A DNA stretch of 64,000 nt from Bin18 sp965242795 (GTDB lineage: Bacteria; Desulfobacterota; Binatia; Bin18). The notes beneath the pieces were generated by a model. It was not told the origin of the DNA, searched no databases, and worked only from the letters and a program-made list of their open reading frames with translations. Positions 16,627 through 25,036 of the stretch are shown piece by piece (the first letter of the stretch is position 1; each line of letters starts with the position of its first letter). The DNA is taken from positions 3,782,001-3,846,000 of the forward strand of contig OZ251505.1 in NCBI GenBank assembly GCA_965242795.1, given 5' to 3'. A program made the position numbers and the translations under genes.

Positions 16627-16966
16627 CATACGAGGCAATTACGAGAATCCACGGAAAAGATCCTGGAATTTCGAGAAGTACGACAGCGATCTCGAACGGC
16701 GGATGATGGACCGCCTGGAACACGACCCTCATGTAACCAAATGGATGAAACGGCGCGGCGTCACCATCCCCTGGATTGACGGCCAAAAGCACCAGCGGCG
16801 GTACGTGCCGGATTTTCTTGTGCAATACGAGGACGGCAGAAAGGTCGTTATCGAGGTCAAAGACCCCAGTCGGATTGATTCCAACGACGTGCAGCGCAAG
16901 CGCAAAGCGGCGGAAATGTGGTGCAAGCAACGCAAGATGGAGTACGTCATCGCCACCGTGTCATGA
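16616..16966 (+). CDS. Small PD-(D/E)XK nuclease, partner of the Res-like helicase
   Basis: The 116-residue protein carries a complete PD-(D/E)XK active site: Glu27 in DLERRMM, Pro65-Asp66 in YVPDFLVQ, and Glu80-Val-Lys82 in KVVIEVKD. The layout resembles the TnsA N-terminal domain and the nuclease domains of type III restriction enzymes. The ATG overlaps the end of the helicase gene by 11 bases, so the two are translationally coupled and probably act as one complex. The protein is almost entirely nuclease core, so DNA recognition must come from the helicase. No immunity protein is visible. Confidence 0.75.
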   Translation: MAISIRGNYENPRKRSWNFEKYDSDLERRMMDRLEHDPHVTKWMKRRGVTIPWIDGQKHQRRYVPDFLVQYEDGRKVVIEVKDPSRIDSNDVQRKRKAAEMWCKQRKMEYVIATVS

Positions 16967-17045
16967 CAGTTTCGTTCAAGTAATAGGTGGCTTGGGGAAT
17001 TACGTGCTTGACGCTCCCGGGACGCCTTTTTGTCACTCGTCAGGT

Positions 17046-17071
17046 GTAGGGGCGAAAATTTTTGCCCCTAC
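17046..17071. repeat. Palindromic repeat GTAGGGGC / GCCCCTAC
   Basis: Eight-base arms at 17046-17053 and 17064-17071 surround an A/T core (GAAAATTTTT) that can extend the stem. It lies between the nuclease gene and the convergent nagZ gene and may act as a two-way terminator. A related, longer copy is at 18551-18586. Confidence 0.65.
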
Positions 17072-17082
17072 GTTCCATTCGT

Positions 17083-18195
17083 TCAGTCCGGCGTATGGCG
17101 GAGGATGGCAGCGGCTAACTTGGCGTGCTCCAGGGCGCCGATGGGGCGGAGCGGAACGTCCGGTCGGGCGGCGAACCGATTTTTGAGCCGTCGAATCCGG
17201 TCGTGCGCTTCCCGAAGGCGGGTGTCGCGCAATCGACCGTCGTTCAGGGCGCGTTCGCAGGCGTCGCGGGCGGGCAATGCGCGGTCAAGGCTGTGGCAGA
17301 TCAGTACCATGTCGGCGCCCGCTGCCAGAGCTTGGACGCTCGCGTCTTCCAGGGATGATGCGCGTGCGATCGCGCCCATTTCCAGGTCGTCGGAGACGAT
17401 GACGCCGCGGAATCCCAGACGCCGGCGCAGCAGGTCGTGCATGACGACGGGCGACAGCGAGGCCGGCCGCTCCGGGTCCAGGGCCGGATACAGGACGTGC
17501 GCGGTCATGAGCATCTCGACGTCCTGGGCGATTGCGGCCTCGAACGGCGGCAGGTCAAGCGCCTCCAGACGGGCTTGCGGGCGCTCGTCGCAGGGCAGGG
17601 CGTCGTGCGAGTCGAGCAGCGTGGCGCCGTGGCCGGGGAAGTGTTTGCCGCACGGCAGGACGCCGGCGCTGCGCAAGCCAGCGGCCAGCGCGCAGCCGAA
17701 TTCGGCCACGCGCTGCGGGTCCGAACCGAACGCGCGGTCGCCGATGACCGTGTTGGCCGGGTTGGAGAACACGTCCAGGACCGGCGCGAAGTCGATATCT
17801 ATGCCGACGTTGCGCAACTCGTGGCCGAGCGCGGCGCCGACCTCGAAAGCCAGCCGTGGCTCGCCGGTTTCGCCGATGCGCGCCGCGGGGGGGAAGTGCG
17901 TAAATGGCGCGTGCAGGCGATGCACGCGCCCGCCCTCGTGATCGAGCGCCACCAGCGGGGGGTTGTCGGGGACGAGCGCGTGCAGTTCGCCGCACAGCGC
18001 GCGGAGCGTGTCCGGGTCGGTGTAGTTGCGGGCGAACAGGATGACGCCGCCCGGCCGTAGGGCGGTCAAGACGCTGCGGGTGCGGTCGTCGAGGCGTGGC
18101 CCCGGGATACCGACGATGAAGCACTGGCCGATGATTGAGCGAACGTCCTTCATGGTGGAATCTTGCATGGAGGTAGGGGCGGGCTGTGGCGACAT
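17083..18195 (-). CDS. nagZ: Beta-N-acetylhexosaminidase of cell-wall recycling
   Basis: The protein, up to 370 residues, matches glycoside hydrolase family 3 NagZ, a cytoplasmic enzyme that removes N-acetylglucosamine from anhydro-muropeptides. Motifs include GGVILFARNYTDP, VALDHEGGRVHRL, the signature KHFPGHGATLLDSHDALP with the catalytic His, and RGVIVSDDLEMGAI with the nucleophile Asp. Length is normal (about 340-370). Homology begins at MKDVRSIIGQCFIVG (ATG at 18153); ATGs at 18195 and 18168 have no better ribosome site, so the start may be one of the internal ones. It stands alone and convergent to the helicase-nuclease operon. Confidence 0.88.
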   Translation of the reverse strand: MSPQPAPTSMQDSTMKDVRSIIGQCFIVGIPGPRLDDRTRSVLTALRPGGVILFARNYTDPDTLRALCGELHALVPDNPPLVALDHEGGRVHRLHAPFTHFPPAARIGETGEPRLAFEVGAALGHELRNVGIDIDFAPVLDVFSNPANTVIGDRAFGSDPQRVAEFGCALAAGLRSAGVLPCGKHFPGHGATLLDSHDALPCDERPQARLEALDLPPFEAAIAQDVEMLMTAHVLYPALDPERPASLSPVVMHDLLRRRLGFRGVIVSDDLEMGAIARASSLEDASVQALAAGADMVLICHSLDRALPARDACERALNDGRLRDTRLREAHDRIRRLKNRFAARPDVPLRPIGALEHAKLAAAILRHTPD

Positions 18196-18302
18196 TTCGG
18201 CACTCTAACAAGAAGGTGCGGGCGAAAAAAGAAAGTCGGTTCGTGGGGAGCGTGTCGGTTCGGAATTTCCGGTTCGATGAGATGTTGGGTCCGAACCCTT
18301 CC

Positions 18303-18425
18303 CCCTTCGACAAGCCCAGGACACTGCAAGTCCCAGGGACCTTTCCAGCCCTAAGTTCGTTGAGCCTGCGATGTGTTGAGCTTGTCGAAATATCGAAACG
18401 AACCCGATGTCATCCCGGCCTACGA
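18303..18425 (-). repeat. Composite TTCGACAAGC repeat, copy in minus orientation
   Basis: The second half, about 18350-18425 (AAGTTCGTTGAGCCTGCGAT, then GTGTTGAGCTTGTCGAAATA), is the reverse complement of the copy at 40283-40385 with only scattered differences, and is related to 21650-21760. Confidence 0.7.
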
Positions 18426-18550
18426 ATCAGCCCGGAATCTGGAACCGAGACACGACAGAAATAGTAGAGTGGGAGGGTTTGGTTCGAGAGGTGCGACAAA
18501 GGACCCCCTCCCTGACCCTCCCCCTCAAGGGGGGAGGGAACGGAAGAAGC

Positions 18551-18586
18551 CGGTGGAGGGGCGAAAGATTTTTCGCCCCTCCACCG
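18551..18586. repeat. Perfect 16-base inverted repeat
   Basis: Arms CGGTGGAGGGGCGAAA (18551-18566) and TTTCGCCCCTCCACCG (18571-18586) pair completely around GATT. The core resembles the palindrome at 17046-17071. The form suits a miniature mobile element or its relic. Confidence 0.75.
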
Positions 18587-18916
18587 GGCAGGGAGCGAGA
18601 TCGGATCTGCACTCTGGACAGGATTCGAAAAGGTATGGTATCAGCACGCCCGAAACTGTTCGCCCTCCCAGGGAAGGGCGCCGCCGGGCGATAAATCGAT
18701 CGACCCACACAGGCGCTCAGCGGGCAGGCGGACGGTCGGAACAAACCGCTTGGATCCAGTCATGCGGACCGAGACGGAAGGCAGCACATCCCCGCGACAA
18801 GGTGCGCCCGAATACCGAACCGGAGGGCCGGTTCGATACCCACCCCAAGTACCTCTGTCCGCGCGCCCTCCCCAATCGGTCCCGACTGCATCCGGCAGAT
18901 GAAAGGGAGGGACACC

Positions 18917-19741
18917 ATGCAACGCCCCGTGGACAAAGTCTCGGTTCCGGAACTTCAGCGGCTCAAAGCGGCCGGGCAGAAGATTTCCGCGCTGACCGCC
19001 TACGATTATCCGTTCGCCCGGATTCTGGACGGGTGCGGCATCGACGTGCTGCTGGTCGGCGACTCGCTCGGCACCGCGGTGCAGGGCGCGGACACGACGT
19101 TGCCGGTCACGCTGGACGAGATGATCTATCATGTCCGGTTGGTGACCCGGGCGCGGACGCGGGCGCTGGTCGTAGGCGACATGCCGTTTCTCACCTATCA
19201 AGCCGGTATCTGCGACGCGATTGCGAACGCCGGCCGGCTGCTGAAGGAAGGCGGGGCCGAGGCGGTCAAGCTGGAAGGTGGGGTCAACGTGGCGCGCGTC
19301 GTCAAGGCGATCGTCAACGTGGACATCCCGGTCATGGCGCACATTGGCCTCACGCCGCAGTCGGTGCACCGGATGGGCGGCTACAAGGTTCAGGGCAAGA
19401 AGGCCGGCCGGCAGCCCGGAGCGCGCGAACGGCTGATCGAAGACGCCGAAGCCGTGGCGAACGCCGGCGCGTTCGCCGTGGTGCTGGAAGGCGTGCCGCT
19501 CGACTTGGCCGGGGAGATCACCGAGATGCTGCCGATCCCGACCATCGGCATCGGCGCCGGCCCCTACTGCGACGGGCAGATTCTGGTCATGCACGACCTG
19601 CTCGGCATGTCGGGAGAGTTTACGCCGAAATTCGTCAAGCGGTACGCCGACCTGGAGCAGGTCATTTCCGGCGCGGTGCAGACGTACATCAGCGACGTGC
19701 GCGGGCAGGCGTTCCCCGGCGACGAGCACTGCTTCCACTGA
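18917..19741 (+). CDS. panB: 3-methyl-2-oxobutanoate hydroxymethyltransferase
   Basis: The 274-residue enzyme makes ketopantoate from alpha-ketoisovalerate and methylenetetrahydrofolate, the first step of pantothenate synthesis. Typical segments are ISALTAYDYPFARILD, LLVGDSLGTAVQG with the metal-binding Asp, VKLEGG, MAHIGLTPQSVHRMGGYKVQG and PTIGIGAGPYCDGQILVMHDLLG. AAAGGGAGGG lies 6 bases before this ATG; an ATG at 18899 lies in front of that ribosome site and is unlikely to be used. panC follows after 19 bases, so the two form an operon. Confidence 0.93.
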   Translation: MQRPVDKVSVPELQRLKAAGQKISALTAYDYPFARILDGCGIDVLLVGDSLGTAVQGADTTLPVTLDEMIYHVRLVTRARTRALVVGDMPFLTYQAGICDAIANAGRLLKEGGAEAVKLEGGVNVARVVKAIVNVDIPVMAHIGLTPQSVHRMGGYKVQGKKAGRQPGARERLIEDAEAVANAGAFAVVLEGVPLDLAGEITEMLPIPTIGIGAGPYCDGQILVMHDLLGMSGEFTPKFVKRYADLEQVISGAVQTYISDVRGQAFPGDEHCFH

Positions 19742-19760
19742 TCCCTGTTCCGTTCGGACC

Positions 19761-20654
19761 GTGGGAACCGTTGCCGTGGACGTCATTCAGCACGTGCGGG
19801 ACATGCAGCGCTGGTCCGAGGACCGGCGCCGCGCCGGGCAGACCGTCGCCTTCGTGCCGACGATGGGCTTTCTGCACGAGGGACACCTGAGCCTCGTCCG
19901 CGAGGCCAAGACGCGCGGCGACGTCGTGGTGGTCTCCATCTTCGTGAACCCGATGCAGTTCAATCAGGCGTCCGACTTCGACCGCTATCCGCGCGACGAA
20001 GCGCAGGACGAGCGGCTCCTTCGAGACTTGGGGGTGGACGTGCTGTTCATGCCGCCGCCCGCGGAGGTGTATCCCGACGGGTATCAGACCGCGGTGGAAG
20101 TCGAGGACGTCACCAAGCCGTTGTGCGGAGCCTTCCGGCCTGGTCATTTTCGGGGCGTGGCGACCGTCGTCGCCAAGCTCTTCAACATGGTGAAGCCGCA
20201 CTGCGCGCTGTTCGGGGAGAAGGATTTTCAGCAGTGCGTGGTCATCCGGCGCATGGTACGCGACCTGAATTTCGACATCGACATCGTGACCATGCCGACC
20301 GTGCGCGAGCCCGACGGTTTGGCGATGAGTTCGCGCAACGCCCGGCTGAGCGCCGCGGAACGGGCTGCCAGCCTCCGCATTTCTCAAGCGTTGGAAGCCG
20401 CCGGGGCGTGCGTGGCGGACGGACGCATCGACGCGAATGCGATTTTGCGGATCGTCCACGCCGTCCTCGACGGGAAGGGCAAAGAGGCGGAACAGGCCAA
20501 GCGAGCTCCAGCCGTCGCGGTCAGGGCGGAGTACGTCTGCCTGTGCGACCCGGAGACGCTGGAAGAAGTCCGGCGCGTGTCGGCGCCCACGCTGCTGGCA
20601 ATCGCCGCCTGGGTCGGGGACGTGCGGTTGATCGACAACTGTGTGCTAGGCTGA
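19761..20654 (+). CDS. panC: Pantothenate synthetase
   Basis: The 297-residue enzyme condenses pantoate and beta-alanine with ATP. It has VAFVPTMGFLHEGHLSLV with the nucleotide-binding His-X-Gly-His, VSIFVNPMQFN, FGEKDFQQ and the KMSKS-like MSSRNARL. Length is normal. The start is taken as GTG 19761; a GTG a few codons later is possible and neither has a strong ribosome binding site. smpB follows after 9 bases, so panB, panC and smpB are probably co-transcribed. Confidence 0.92.
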   Translation: MGTVAVDVIQHVRDMQRWSEDRRRAGQTVAFVPTMGFLHEGHLSLVREAKTRGDVVVVSIFVNPMQFNQASDFDRYPRDEAQDERLLRDLGVDVLFMPPPAEVYPDGYQTAVEVEDVTKPLCGAFRPGHFRGVATVVAKLFNMVKPHCALFGEKDFQQCVVIRRMVRDLNFDIDIVTMPTVREPDGLAMSSRNARLSAAERAASLRISQALEAAGACVADGRIDANAILRIVHAVLDGKGKEAEQAKRAPAVAVRAEYVCLCDPETLEEVRRVSAPTLLAIAAWVGDVRLIDNCVLG

Positions 20655-20663
20655 GCCGGAGAC

Positions 20664-21134
20664 ATGGCGAAACAGAAAAGCGGCGAGCATGCGGTCTGCG
20701 TCAACCGCAAAGCGCGCCACGACTACACCATCGGCGAGACCTTCGAAGCCGGGCTGATACTGAACGGGGGCGAGGTCAAGTCCCTGCGCGCCGGTCGCGC
20801 CAATCTCAAGGACAGCTACGCCCGGATCGACAACGGCGAGGCGTTCCTGTTGAACGCGCACATCAGCGACTACAAGCCGGCGCACCATTTCAACGGCGAC
20901 CCGACCCGCTCGCGCAAGCTGCTGCTCCACAAGCGCGAGATCATGCGCCTGCTGGGCAAGACCCGGCAACAGGGATTGACCCTCGTTCCGCTTCGCCTGT
21001 ACTTTAAGAGCGGTCGAGCAAAGGTGGAACTGGCGCTGGCCAAAGGCAAACGGGCGTACGACAAGCGGGCGACGATGCGCGAACGCGAGATGAAACGCGA
21101 AGTCGAGCGGGCGCTGCACCGGCGGACCGGATAA
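20664..21134 (+). CDS. smpB: SsrA-binding protein
   Basis: The 156-residue protein matches SmpB, which carries tmRNA into stalled ribosomes. It has VNRKARHDYTIGETFEAGL, LNGGEVKSLRAGRANLKDSY, FLLNAHISDY, and a basic C-terminal tail (KRAYDKRATMREREMKREVE) that occupies the empty mRNA channel. The ssrA gene begins 44 bases downstream, the classic pairing. GCCGGAG lies upstream of the ATG. Confidence 0.95.
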   Translation: MAKQKSGEHAVCVNRKARHDYTIGETFEAGLILNGGEVKSLRAGRANLKDSYARIDNGEAFLLNAHISDYKPAHHFNGDPTRSRKLLLHKREIMRLLGKTRQQGLTLVPLRLYFKSGRAKVELALAKGKRAYDKRATMREREMKREVERALHRRTG

Positions 21135-21178
21135 CGTACCGCACTCCGTTGTCTTCATCCGGCGCACAACTTCAGAGA

Positions 21179-21533
21179 GGGGGCGATCAGGTTTCGACGT
21201 GGGCTAGAAAGCCAAGGCTGCATGCCGGGGTTCTGTCCCGCCCGTAAAACGGACAGGCTGCAAATTATCTGCAGACGACAGTGACTACGCTCTTGCTGCC
21301 TAGCGCAGCTTGCGTCTTACCAACCCGAGCCCGTAGGGCTGGCTAAGGCGAGACAAATCGGGATAGGGCTCACATAGTGCCGGAGGGTGTGAGCCCGAAA
21401 CTCTACTCTGGCTGGTCCGACGGCATCCTGCTCGTAGGAGTCCCGAGGACGAGATCAAAATACGAGCTACGCATTGTAGATGCCTTGAGTGGACTACTCT
21501 CGGACGCGGGTTCGATTCCCGCCGCCTCCACCA
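21179..21533 (+). ncRNA. ssrA: Transfer-messenger RNA
   Basis: The 355-base RNA begins GGGGGCGATCAGGTTTCGAC and ends with a tRNA-like T arm (GGGTTCGATTCCC) and CGCCTCC-A-CCA; the first seven bases pair with CGCCTCC. The resume codon GCA at 21271 opens the tag ADDSDYALAA, ended by TAG at 21301-21303, so stalled proteins would receive AADDSDYALAA, with the YALAA end recognised by ClpXP. The CCA is encoded. The RNA follows smpB directly. Confidence 0.95.
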
Positions 21534-21854
21534 TCTGTGTCAATCAAGACGCCGCCTATTTAAGGCTCCGCCAACTCACGATCCGCGCTTCGACACGTTT
21601 GGGATCCAGCCCGTTGAGATCGCTCCCCGATCGTGTCGAATGGTCAAAGAGGTGGGGTGCGAAGGCCGAGGTGACCTCGGGGTTCGTTTCGATGTTTTGA
21701 CAAGCTCAACGAACTTGGGGATGGGAAGGTCCCTGAGCTTGTCGAAGGGTCGAAACGGGCGGGGATCATCTGGGGCCGCAATTTCCCAACCGAAAATCTA
21801 TAATTCGCGGCTCTTCCGACTGCCATCCGAATCAATCCTGCGACCTCGTTCGAC
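21534..21854. repeat. Composite intergenic repeats between ssrA and pyrF
   Basis: The 320-base gap is largely repeat sequence. The part at 21650-21760 (GAAGGCCGAGGTGACCTCGG, TTCGTTTCGATG, GACAAGCTCAACGAACTTGG) matches 40268-40385; the part at 21725-21800 (CCTGAGCTTGTCGAA, CGAAACGGGCGGGGATCATC) matches 12345-12400. No gene or clear terminator for ssrA was seen. Confidence 0.7.
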
Positions 21855-22667
21855 TTAGCGGCGGCTAAAGTTTTCCAACCCGCGGGTCATGTCTTCGACG
21901 ATGCGCTGCGCCGCGGCGCGCGGGTCCGGTGCGTCGCGGATTGGTCGCCCGACGACGATGTAATCGGCGCCGGATTGTAAGGCCGCCCTCGGGGTGACGA
22001 CACGCTTCTGATCGTGGCGTCGATTCTGGGCGCTGTCCTCCTGTGGTCGTATGCCTGGCACGACGAAGGCCAACTTCTCCCCACAAGCACGCCGTAGAGC
22101 GGTGAGTTCCTGGGCCGAGGCGACCAAGCCGTCGATCCCCGCGGCTTCGGCCAGCCGCCCCAAACGGACAGCCTGGGCCAGTGGGCCGGCGCGTACGCCG
22201 ACGTCGTGCAGGTCGCCGCGATCCAGGCTCGTCAGCACCGTTACGGCTAGCAAAAGAGGCCGTGGCAACCGTTCCGCCCGGCACGTGCGCCGGATCGCGC
22301 TGCGTGCGGCCTGCAACATGGGCGAACCGCCGCCGGCGTGCAGCGTGAGCATCCGCACCTGCAGCCGCGCGGCTTCGACTGTGGCTTGGGCGACGGTTTG
22401 TGGGATGTCGTGGAATTTCAGGTCGAGGAAGACGTGGCCGCCGTTGTTCTGGATGCGGCGGACGACCTCCGGGCCGGCGTGTACGAACAATCGTTTGCCG
22501 ACCTTGAACAGCCCGACCTCGCCCACCAGTCGCGCCACGTAATCGTCCACTTCGGCCAGCGAGGCGACGTCCAGCGCGAAGATGAGCCGACGGCGCGCTT
22601 GGCGCAGTCGCGCCGCTGTCGGTCGAGCTTGTTGGGATTTGCTATGCTCGAGTTGCGAGGTGGGCAT
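21855..22667 (-). CDS. pyrF: Orotidine-5'-phosphate decarboxylase
   Basis: The 270-residue protein is OMP decarboxylase, which makes UMP in pyrimidine synthesis. After a basic N-terminal extension of about 25 residues it reads RRLIFALDVASLAEVDDYVAR, then LFKVGKRLF, the active-site FLDLKFHDIPQT (Asp-x-Lys-x-x-x-Asp region), MLTLHAGGG, TVLTSLD, PGIRPQED and GADYIVVGRPI with the phosphate-binding Arg. The frame stays open upstream into proS, but homology and the ATG at 22667, 14 bases after the proS stop, fix the start. It is the second gene of a proS-pyrF operon. Confidence 0.92.
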   Translation of the reverse strand: MPTSQLEHSKSQQARPTAARLRQARRRLIFALDVASLAEVDDYVARLVGEVGLFKVGKRLFVHAGPEVVRRIQNNGGHVFLDLKFHDIPQTVAQATVEAARLQVRMLTLHAGGGSPMLQAARSAIRRTCRAERLPRPLLLAVTVLTSLDRGDLHDVGVRAGPLAQAVRLGRLAEAAGIDGLVASAQELTALRRACGEKLAFVVPGIRPQEDSAQNRRHDQKRVVTPRAALQSGADYIVVGRPIRDAPDPRAAAQRIVEDMTRGLENFSRR

Positions 22668-22681
22668 GATCCCCGCCGCGC

Positions 22682-24394
22682 TCAGCCGGTCGGGCGGACC
22701 GCGGCCAGCAGGGTGTCCACGGCTTGATCGACCGGCACCTCGCGCGCCTGCTCGTCGGTGCGTCCGCGCAACTCGATCACCCCGCGTTTCAGCGACTTGC
22801 CGCCGACCGTGGCGCGTAGCGGAATGCCGAGCAGGTCGGCGTCCTTGAATTTCACGCCCGGCCGCTCCTGCCGGTCGTCGAGCAGCACCTCGGCCCCCGC
22901 CGCGTGCAGTTTGGCGTACACGTCTTCGGCCAGCGCGCACGTGGCGTCGTCGTTCCAGTTGACGGGCACGACGTGCAGGTCGGCCGGCGCCAGCGGCTTG
23001 GGCCACACGATGCCGGCCTCGTCGTGATTCTGTTCGACCGCGGCCGCGACGGTGCGCGTGATCCCGATGCCGTAGCAGCCCATTTCCAGTGGGCGCTGCG
23101 TGCCGGAGGCGTCCAGAAAGCCGGCGTGCATGGCCGTGCTGTATTTGGTGCCGAGATAGAAGGTCTGGCCCACTTCGATGCCGCGGTGCGCGGCGAAGCG
23201 GCCCGTTTCGCAGCGCGGGCATTCGTCGCCGGCCGCGGCGCGGCGCAGGTCGGCGAAGTCGAGCTTCGGCAGGTCGCGTTCCACGTCCAGACCGGTCAGA
23301 TGCCGGTCGCACTGGTTGGCCCCGCACACCAAGCCGCGCCCGCGGCGCAGCGTATGGTCACCGACGAGCGTGGCGCGGATGTCCAGCGGGCCGACGAAGC
23401 CGACCTCCGTCCCGCTCACCCGTTCGACCGTCTCGGCGTCGGCCAGCGCGACCCATTCGCAGCCCAGCGTGCTCTTGAGTTTGGCCTCGCTCAGTGCGTG
23501 ATCGCCGCGCACGAGGGCCGCGACGACCTGGCCGGTGTCGGTCACGTACACCAGGGTCTTTACGAAGCGGTCGGGGGACTCGCCCAGAAACGCGGCGACC
23601 TCGTCGATCGTGCGTTGGTCGGGCGTTTCGACCGGGATCAGTTGCGTTTCGATCTGCGGTTCGGCGTCGGGTGGCGGCGCGAGTTCGGCCTTCTCCACGT
23701 TCGCCGCGTAGGTGCACGAGTCGCAGCTCACGATCGCGTCTTCACCTGAATCGGCCAGCACCTGGAACTCGTGGGACAGGCTGCCGCCGATCGCGCCGGT
23801 ATCGGCTTCCACGGGCCGGTAGCGCAGGCCGCAGCGGTCGAAGATGCGGCTGTATGCGTCGTACATGTTGCGGTACTCGCGCTGGCAGTCCTCCAGGTCG
23901 GCATGGAAGGAGTAGGCGTCCTTCATGATGAATTCCCGCCCGCGCATGAGGCCGAAGCGCGGGCGCACCTCGTCCCGGAACTTGGTCTGAATCTGGTACA
24001 GGTTGAGCGGCAGGTCGCGGTACGAGCGCACCTCGCGGCGGACGATGTCGGTCACCACCTCTTCGTGCGTCGGTCCGAAGCAGAAGTCGCGGTCGTGACG
24101 GTCTTTGATGCGCAGTAACTCCTTGCCGTACGCCTCCCAGCGCCCGCTCTCCTGCCACAGTTCCGCGGGACACACCGCAGGCATCAGGATTTCCTGGGCC
24201 CCGGCGCGGTTCATCTCCTCGCGCACGATGGCTTCGACCTTACGCACCACGCGCAGCCCGAGCGGCAGGAAGTCGTACACCCCGCGCGCGACTTGCCGCA
24301 TCATGCCGGCACGCAGCAGCAGCTTGTGGCTGACGACTTCGGCCTCGGCCGGCGCCTCGCGCAAAGTGGGAATGAACGTCTGGCGGTAGCGCAC
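22682..24394 (-). CDS. proS: Prolyl-tRNA synthetase, bacterial type
   Basis: The 570-residue protein is a class II synthetase that charges tRNA-Pro. It has the motif 1 region SHKLLLRAGMMRQVARGVYDFLPLG, the motif 2 region IQTKFRDEVRPRFGLMRGREFIMKDAYSF, the editing (INS) domain at about residues 220-400 (TIDEVAAFLGESPDRFVKTLVYV), and motif 3 MGCYGIGITRTVAAAVEQ, with an anticodon-binding domain at the C-terminus. Length is normal for the bacterial form with editing domain. The start is GTG at 24394. pyrF follows 14 bases after its stop. Confidence 0.94.
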   Translation of the reverse strand: MRYRQTFIPTLREAPAEAEVVSHKLLLRAGMMRQVARGVYDFLPLGLRVVRKVEAIVREEMNRAGAQEILMPAVCPAELWQESGRWEAYGKELLRIKDRHDRDFCFGPTHEEVVTDIVRREVRSYRDLPLNLYQIQTKFRDEVRPRFGLMRGREFIMKDAYSFHADLEDCQREYRNMYDAYSRIFDRCGLRYRPVEADTGAIGGSLSHEFQVLADSGEDAIVSCDSCTYAANVEKAELAPPPDAEPQIETQLIPVETPDQRTIDEVAAFLGESPDRFVKTLVYVTDTGQVVAALVRGDHALSEAKLKSTLGCEWVALADAETVERVSGTEVGFVGPLDIRATLVGDHTLRRGRGLVCGANQCDRHLTGLDVERDLPKLDFADLRRAAAGDECPRCETGRFAAHRGIEVGQTFYLGTKYSTAMHAGFLDASGTQRPLEMGCYGIGITRTVAAAVEQNHDEAGIVWPKPLAPADLHVVPVNWNDDATCALAEDVYAKLHAAGAEVLLDDRQERPGVKFKDADLLGIPLRATVGGKSLKRGVIELRGRTDEQAREVPVDQAVDTLLAAVRPTG

Positions 24395-24475
24395 GCCGGC
24401 CTCTGGAGAGGAGATTTTCCGAGAAGATTGAGTCCGTGAACGGGGCGGGGAACGACGTCTGGAAGAGGTGGGGTC

Positions 24476-24883
24476 TCACTTCATGGCAATCATCGTCGCC
24501 AGGAGCGCCGTTATGACTGCCGCGACGGCAAAGAACGTCGTCTTGGTAAGCATCGCTTCTTTCATGGCGTTCACGTCCGTACGCAGCCCGGAGATTTCCT
24601 TGCCGTGTCGCTCGGTGCGCTCGTCGAGGCGGCCCACGGTATCTCCGAGGTCGTTGACGTCGCCGCGCAAGCCGGTCACGTCCGACCGCAACTTTGCAAT
24701 GTCCTTACTGTGCTGCTCGATCCGCTCGTCGATACGACCTACCGTATCTTTGAGGTCGTTCGTATCCCCGCGCAAGCCGATGACGTCCGACCACAACTCG
24801 GCAATGTCCTTGCCGTGCTGCTCGGTCCGCTCGTCGATGCGGCCCAGGGTGTATTCCCAGGATCGGTCTTCCGCGACGGCCAT
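24476..24883 (-). CDS. Tail-anchored coiled-coil protein with three 34-35-residue repeats
   Basis: The 135-residue protein consists of three near-identical repeats: VGRIDERTEQHGKDIAELWS, VGRIDERIEQHSKDIAKLRS and VGRLDERTERHGKEISGLRT, each followed by a DV.GLRGD-type spacer. The pattern predicts a long parallel or trimeric coiled coil. The C-terminus is one hydrophobic segment (TTFFAVAAVITALLATMIA) ending in MK, so the protein is probably anchored in the membrane by its tail with the coiled coil in the cytoplasm. Such proteins occur widely without known function. The DNA repeats themselves are strong, so the repeat number may vary. Confidence 0.65.
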   Translation of the reverse strand: MAVAEDRSWEYTLGRIDERTEQHGKDIAELWSDVIGLRGDTNDLKDTVGRIDERIEQHSKDIAKLRSDVTGLRGDVNDLGDTVGRLDERTERHGKEISGLRTDVNAMKEAMLTKTTFFAVAAVITALLATMIAMK

Positions 24884-25036
24884 GTTGCGCCTTCTCTACC
24901 ATCCGGGCGGCGAATCCGCTACAACCCGCGTCTGGACTCCCAACGGAGCAGGTGTGATTCGGCACCGCCGCCGGGGTTTTTCGCCGGACAAAAAGCCATT
25001 CGTCACCCGCCGCAACGATCTTTCCAGGAGCCGGAC

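Larger units (their letters stand above)
18196..18916. other. Repeat-rich intergenic region upstream of panB
   Basis: This 720-base gap has no convincing gene. It holds a palindromic TTCGACAAGC-type repeat (18303-18425), a CCCTCCCC/GGGGAGGG palindrome near 18505-18545 and a perfect 16-base inverted repeat at 18551-18586. From 18600 to 18916 there are two plain hairpins (CGCCCT/AGGGCG near 18665; CGAACCGG/CCGGTTCG near 18818) but no riboswitch or RNA that I recognise. Confidence 0.5.

Noticed and set aside
18805..18850. tRNA-like T arm (GGTTCGATACC) before panB
   Set aside because: No matching acceptor, D or anticodon arms can be folded around it.
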